This document shows positions 60,872 to 64,000 of a stretch of 64,000 nucleotides of DNA, one piece after another. Location: positions 124,001-188,000 of the forward strand of contig NZ_JAROCG010000002.1 of the NCBI RefSeq assembly GCF_030433645.1, read 5' to 3'. Each line of letters begins with the position of its first letter. Position 1 is the first letter of the stretch. The translations under genes and the position numbers were made by a program. The DNA is from Arthrobacter burdickii (GTDB lineage Bacteria > Actinomycetota > Actinomycetes > Actinomycetales > Micrococcaceae). The notes under the pieces were generated by a model. It made no database searches and was not told where the DNA came from. It saw nothing but the letters and a program-made list of their open reading frames with translations.

Positions 60872-61417
60872 TCAGAGGCCGTCGGCCGCGTGGAAAGTGC
60901 GCAGGGCCTCGACCACGAGTTTGTGGTCCTCGAGCTGCGGCAGTCCGGACACCGTCACGGTGGCCACGGGTCCCACGCCCCGGACGTACAGCGGGAACGA
61001 GCCCCCATGGGCGGCATGCGTCGAGGTGTCGAACATCGGGTTGTCCTCGGCGTGGCCACCGTTGCGGCGTGCGCGGAGGCCGACGAGCAGCGACGGCACG
61101 AAGTAGCGCGCTGCCGTGCGGCTCTTCGCATCGAGCCAGTAATCGTTATCGGGGGTGGCGCCGTCGAGCGCGGCCCGGAAGAGGATGTGGTTCGGCTTGC
61201 AGATGCTGATCGCGATTGGCAGGTCGCGGCTGACGCCCAGCTGGACGAGGAGCTGTCCGAGCGCCACGGCGTCGTCGTTGGTGAAGCGGGTGAACTGGAG
61301 CTCCGCGACTTCCGCCTCGACCGTCGAGATGAGCGACTCGAGCGCTGCGGCAGGCTGGTCGTCCCCGCCGTCAGGATCGAACGGGGCGAGGATTGCTGCA
61401 GAAGCTTCATTGCTCAT
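60872..61417 (-). CDS. UPF0303 heme-binding-like protein
   Basis: A 181-residue protein of the UPF0303 branch of the GlcG/HbpS (DUF336) fold. ATG 61417 is chosen since earlier codons have no family match. FTNDDAVALGQLLVQL, AISICKPNHILFRAAL, ARYFVPSLLVGLRAR and AHGGSFPLYVRGVGPVA are typical. Relatives bind heme or small ligands; an enzymatic role is not established. It is convergent with the nitrilase operon. Confidence 0.88.
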   Translation of the reverse strand: MSNEASAAILAPFDPDGGDDQPAAALESLISTVEAEVAELQFTRFTNDDAVALGQLLVQLGVSRDLPIAISICKPNHILFRAALDGATPDNDYWLDAKSRTAARYFVPSLLVGLRARRNGGHAEDNPMFDTSTHAAHGGSFPLYVRGVGPVATVTVSGLPQLEDHKLVVEALRTFHAADGL

Positions 61418-61456
61418 TCGCCTAATGTACGTCGTTGATATCCCTCGGTGGAATCT

Positions 61457-61477
61457 ACTTCGGTCGTATAGCGAAGT
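61457..61477. promoter_or_regulatory. Inverted repeat upstream of the UPF0303 gene
   Basis: ACTTCG (61457-61462) and CGAAGT (61472-61477) form a 6-bp inverted repeat with a 9-bp spacer, 40 bases upstream of the start. The role is unknown; an operator is possible. Confidence 0.3.
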
Positions 61478-61520
61478 GGCCGTAACAGGTACCATTCCGC
61501 GCGGCACTCCGCCGGGAGGG

Positions 61521-62240
61521 CTACTTCTTGGTCCGGCGGCTCCCGCCGTGCCAGTCCTCCTGCAGCCCGGCCTCATCCTCCTCTACGCCGAAGCTGCGCA
61601 GCTGAGGGCGCTCCCGCAGGCTCCTCTTGAGCTCGGCAAAACCGGGGAAACGCGCCAGGCCCAGCACGTGGTCCCAGAGTTCGACCGCCTGGTCGGGATC
61701 GGGCAGGCGGCTGATCACGGGACCGAAGAAGGCCACGCCCTCCGGTGGCTCGAAATGGATGATCGGCGTCCCAACGTCCTTGCCCGTCAGGGTCAGGGCC
61801 TCGTCCGTCTCCGCCTGGATGGCGGCGTCGAGCGAGGAGTCCTCCAGGGCGTCGGCGAGGTGTTCGGGCAGTCCGGACTCGGCGAGGACCGGCACCAGGA
61901 AGTCCACAGTCCCGCGGTGGCCGCCGTCGGAATCGTCCTTGTGCATGTCGAAGATCCGGGTGCCCAGTCGCTCGTAGAGCCGCCCGACGGCCTCGGGTCC
62001 GTGTTCCTCCCGGGTGCGTGCGGCGACGCGCAACAGGCGTAGGCCCGCGGTGTGCCCGGCTTCGTAGCCGACGGGAAAGTGGGCGTCGTAGTCGACGGAT
62101 GCGTTGAGCAGGCGGAGTGAGATGAAGCGCCATTCGACTGCGTAGTCGCGCTGCTCCGACACCATGCGCACCCACTTGCTGGTCATCCAGGCGAAGGGGC
62201 AGACGGGGTCGAAATAGAACCGGATATCGGGGGAGGTCAT
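61521..62240 (-). CDS. DsbA-family thioredoxin-fold protein (mycothiol-dependent nitroreductase type)
   Basis: A 239-residue cytoplasmic DsbA/FrnE-like protein. The redox centre is DPVCPFAW: one Cys with Ala where a second Cys would stand, the pattern of the mycothiol-dependent nitroreductase group related to Rv2466c. GTPIIHFEPPEG, near residue 155, supplies the cis-Pro loop. A Lys/Arg tail ends the protein. Its partner thiol would be mycothiol, consistent with an actinobacterial host. Confidence 0.87.
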   Translation of the reverse strand: MTSPDIRFYFDPVCPFAWMTSKWVRMVSEQRDYAVEWRFISLRLLNASVDYDAHFPVGYEAGHTAGLRLLRVAARTREEHGPEAVGRLYERLGTRIFDMHKDDSDGGHRGTVDFLVPVLAESGLPEHLADALEDSSLDAAIQAETDEALTLTGKDVGTPIIHFEPPEGVAFFGPVISRLPDPDQAVELWDHVLGLARFPGFAELKRSLRERPQLRSFGVEEDEAGLQEDWHGGSRRTKK

Positions 62241-62280
62241 GACTTCACGCTAGGGATGCTGCACGCCGGGGGTCAAGGAC

Positions 62281-63243
62281 TCAGAGTCCCGGCACGCACG
62301 GGCCGGTGCCGAGCAGTGCGAGGCCGGCGCGGTCTCCGTCGCCGAAGGAGATCTGCCCGATGTTGTCCGCGTACATGAGCTCATGAGGGTCATCGACGTG
62401 ATCGAGCCCGACGACGTGCCCGAGCTCGTGCATGATGGTCGCTTTCAGGTACGCGCGGCCGTCCGGGTACTGCAGGGTCTCGGCGGCGTCCGGGGCGTCG
62501 AGCTGCACCTGCCCGCCCACGTACACCAGAGGGTGTCCCAGTGTCTGGGCGTAGTCGCTGCCGCCGAGCCCGGCCACGTCACCCTCGAGTCCCGGGATCT
62601 CGGTGGGGTCCGTCCACGTGATGAGTACCGGGACCCACCTCTTGCCGTACAGCTCCGGCTGGTACAGGTCGCGGTCCTCGGTGGGCGCCTCCATGGTCGT
62701 GCCGTCGTCCACGAACTGCAGTCCTGTCGCCGCCGAGACCTCCGCGACGGCTTCCTGGACGAGGCCCTCGGACCCCGCCGGCGCGTTGTCCGGCCGCACG
62801 ACGTAGTGCACGGGGCGGCAGGGGTCGTACGCCACCCACTCCTGGTCCTCGACCGGCGACTCCATCAACTTGTACGCGTTCGACGCCGGTGCGGGTGGCG
62901 GAACCCCGAGCGGGACGTCGCCGGCCTCGACGCCGCGGGGCGGCACCTCGGCGCCGGGCAGGTACGGCAGGGCGGCGGGCAGCACATAGCGGTCGAACAG
63001 TGTCGGCGTCAGGTACAGGAAGACGAGGAGCGCGAGTGCTCCTACGGTCCCGAGCCGCAGCTTCATCCTCGCCCGGCGGCGCTTCTTCTGTGCCGGACCG
63101 GGGCGCCACGGCGGGGGAGCAGACGCCTGGCGGAGGGCGTCGTCGAGCGACCATTCCGGGATCCTGCCCGACGGCGACCGGCGCACGCCGTTCATCCGGG
63201 CGTCGCGGCCCTCGTGGAACCACTCGCGGTCCATTGCGCCCAT
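62281..63243 (-). CDS. Membrane-anchored matrixin-like zinc metalloprotease
   Basis: A 320-residue protein. ATG 63243 has AAGGGAAGG upstream; an in-frame GTG 45 bases earlier is possible. A 65-residue cytoplasmic part with basic clusters is followed by one hydrophobic helix near residues 70-90 (LGTVGALALLVFLYLTPTLF), so the rest faces outside. The catalytic site is HELGHVVGLDH, the full HExxHxxGxxH of metzincins, with a downstream MYADN as the Met-turn. The substrate is unknown. Confidence 0.9.
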   Translation of the reverse strand: MGAMDREWFHEGRDARMNGVRRSPSGRIPEWSLDDALRQASAPPPWRPGPAQKKRRRARMKLRLGTVGALALLVFLYLTPTLFDRYVLPAALPYLPGAEVPPRGVEAGDVPLGVPPPAPASNAYKLMESPVEDQEWVAYDPCRPVHYVVRPDNAPAGSEGLVQEAVAEVSAATGLQFVDDGTTMEAPTEDRDLYQPELYGKRWVPVLITWTDPTEIPGLEGDVAGLGGSDYAQTLGHPLVYVGGQVQLDAPDAAETLQYPDGRAYLKATIMHELGHVVGLDHVDDPHELMYADNIGQISFGDGDRAGLALLGTGPCVPGL

Positions 63244-63729
63244 TGCCCGAGCCTTCCCTTTGGATGATCCTCGTTCATCCTGCTGCACGTGCCGGGACGG
63301 TTTGCCCGATTCGGGGCGACCTTGGGCAAAGCTGCGTGAAGGCTGATGCGGGTGCGGCGCCGGCCGGCTGGCTCGGGTGGCTCGGGTGGTTCGGTTCGGA
63401 GCCTGGTGTGCCGAGCGCGCTGTCTCATCGGTTGGGTCCGCCGTCCTGCCCGTGCCGGCAGGCTGAGTTCGCCGTGATGCCCCATCTCGGCGGCCTAGCG
63501 TGCCCTCGACCAGGCTTTGGTGGGCCTGGTGCGGCGTCGTGCACGCGTTGCATCGACAGAATGACTATGACGTGCACGAAGCCGCACGGACCCGCCGTTG
63601 TTCCGGGCTTTTGCCTGCGCCCATCCCACGGACCGGCGTGTCTCGCCACAACACGCGATTGGGCACCAAAACCAAGGAACGACGGCGACCCAGCCCGCCC
63701 GCAAGCCCCGCGGCCCACCAACGACGACG
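63244..63729. other. Gap without a supported gene
   Basis: About 490 bases upstream of the metalloprotease. Frames on both strands look like shadows. GGCTCGGGT is repeated in tandem at 63370-63378 and 63379-63387, followed by a degenerate copy. No tRNA, riboswitch or promoter boxes are convincing. Confidence 0.4.
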
Positions 63730-63761
63730 GCCCCGCCCACTGCAAAGGCAGCGGGCGGGGC
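63730..63761 (-). terminator. Hairpin terminator of the right-end gene
   Basis: GCCCCGCCCACTGC (63730-63743) and GCAGCGGGCGGGGC (63748-63761) pair over 14 bases with one mismatch around AAAG. It lies 39 bases beyond the stop of the leftward partial gene. Confidence 0.7.
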
Positions 63762-63799
63762 GGAATCGGCAGCACCGATGGCGTTTTGGAAAGTAGCCG

Positions 63800-64000
63800 T
63801 CAGCGGGCTCCGGCCAAGAGTCCTTCCCGCAGCACGCGGTCGGCGAGCGGAGATGCCGCCGGCAGTCCACGGGCGATCTGCTGGGCAAGGCGCAACGCCC
63901 CGTCGGACGTCCGCCCGCAGCCGTCCAGGAGCACAGTCCACAGCTGCTCGACGGTGTCGCACCTGGTGCTGGTGCCCGTGCGTCCCGCGAGGATCCAGGC
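63800..64000 (-). CDS. C-terminal part of an unidentified gene (continues past window edge)
   Basis: A leftward frame open from the window edge to TGA at 63800-63802 gives 66 residues, starting AWILAGRTGTSTRCDTVEQL and ending helical, VLREGLLAGAR. Third positions are strongly G/C, as in real genes, and a hairpin terminator follows. I do not recognise the family from this fragment. The start lies beyond 64000. Confidence 0.6.
   Translation of the reverse strand, partial: AWILAGRTGTSTRCDTVEQLWTVLLDGCGRTSDGALRLAQQIARGLPAASPLADRVLREGLLAGAR

Noticed and set aside
1-64000. CRISPR array, prophage or complete insertion sequence
   Set aside because: No regularly spaced repeats, integrase, capsid, or transposase genes were seen anywhere in the window.

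Overview
The window is chromosomal DNA from a high-GC actinobacterium. Codon use, mycothiol-linked and secreted protein families, many ABC sugar importers and LacI/GntR/DeoR regulators all fit the Micrococcaceae (Arthrobacter and relatives). No 16S, tRNA, phage or intact transposon sequence is present to prove the genus. Most of the window is accessory catabolism arranged as small operons, each beside its own regulator.

Layout. 1-5371: a ribose-type sugar ABC importer (two permeases, ATPase, lipoprotein) read leftward, divergent from a DeoR regulator. 5404-9471: an acetyltransferase, a secreted 5'-nucleotidase, an alpha/beta hydrolase and a RibD-type reductase. 9569-21962: a stretch that looks less GC-rich and in part decayed, probably acquired. 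It starts at a 26-bp tandem repeat and holds an SDR, an aldo/keto reductase, a broken second aldo/keto reductase, and an acid-sugar catabolic locus: a GntR regulator, an Asp/Glu-racemase-like protein, a second ribose-type importer, an extended SDR, a four-carbon acid sugar kinase (DUF1537) and a 3-hydroxyisobutyrate/L-threonate-type dehydrogenase. 21963-26437: a Baeyer-Villiger-type monooxygenase, an SDR and a hydrolase, divergent from an AraC regulator. This closely mirrors part of the mycobacterial mymA/virS locus. 26418-31361: a LacI regulator, a secreted beta-helix protein, a DUF6457 protein and an MFS exporter. 31480-36682: a YdeP/FdhF-like molybdopterin oxidoreductase and a MarR plus DHA2 drug-efflux pair. 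36942-45073: assorted oxidoreductases including a type II sulfide:quinone oxidoreductase-like flavoprotein, an ArsR/SRPBCC pair, an acetamidase and SDRs.

45161-49593 is a clear methionine/sulfur operon: a SAM-IV riboswitch precedes an LLM flavin monooxygenase and metN-metI-metQ. 51159-56897 is a hexuronate operon: a LacI regulator, then uxaC, uxuB, a ManD-type mannonate dehydratase and gntK. Near-identical 14-bp operator candidates lie before the regulator and before uxaC. A decayed GH3 beta-glucosidase sits upstream. 57724-60829 is a GntR-controlled nitrilase/permease/nitrilase operon with a good promoter and an operator inside its spacer. The right end holds a UPF0303 protein, a DsbA-family protein, a membrane-anchored zinc metalloprotease and the tail of an unidentified gene.

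The parts most worth following up are the incomplete acid-sugar pathway with its one-cysteine racemase-like enzyme, the mymA-like locus with a changed fingerprint residue, the nitrilase sandwich operon, and the regulatory sites readable directly from the sequence.
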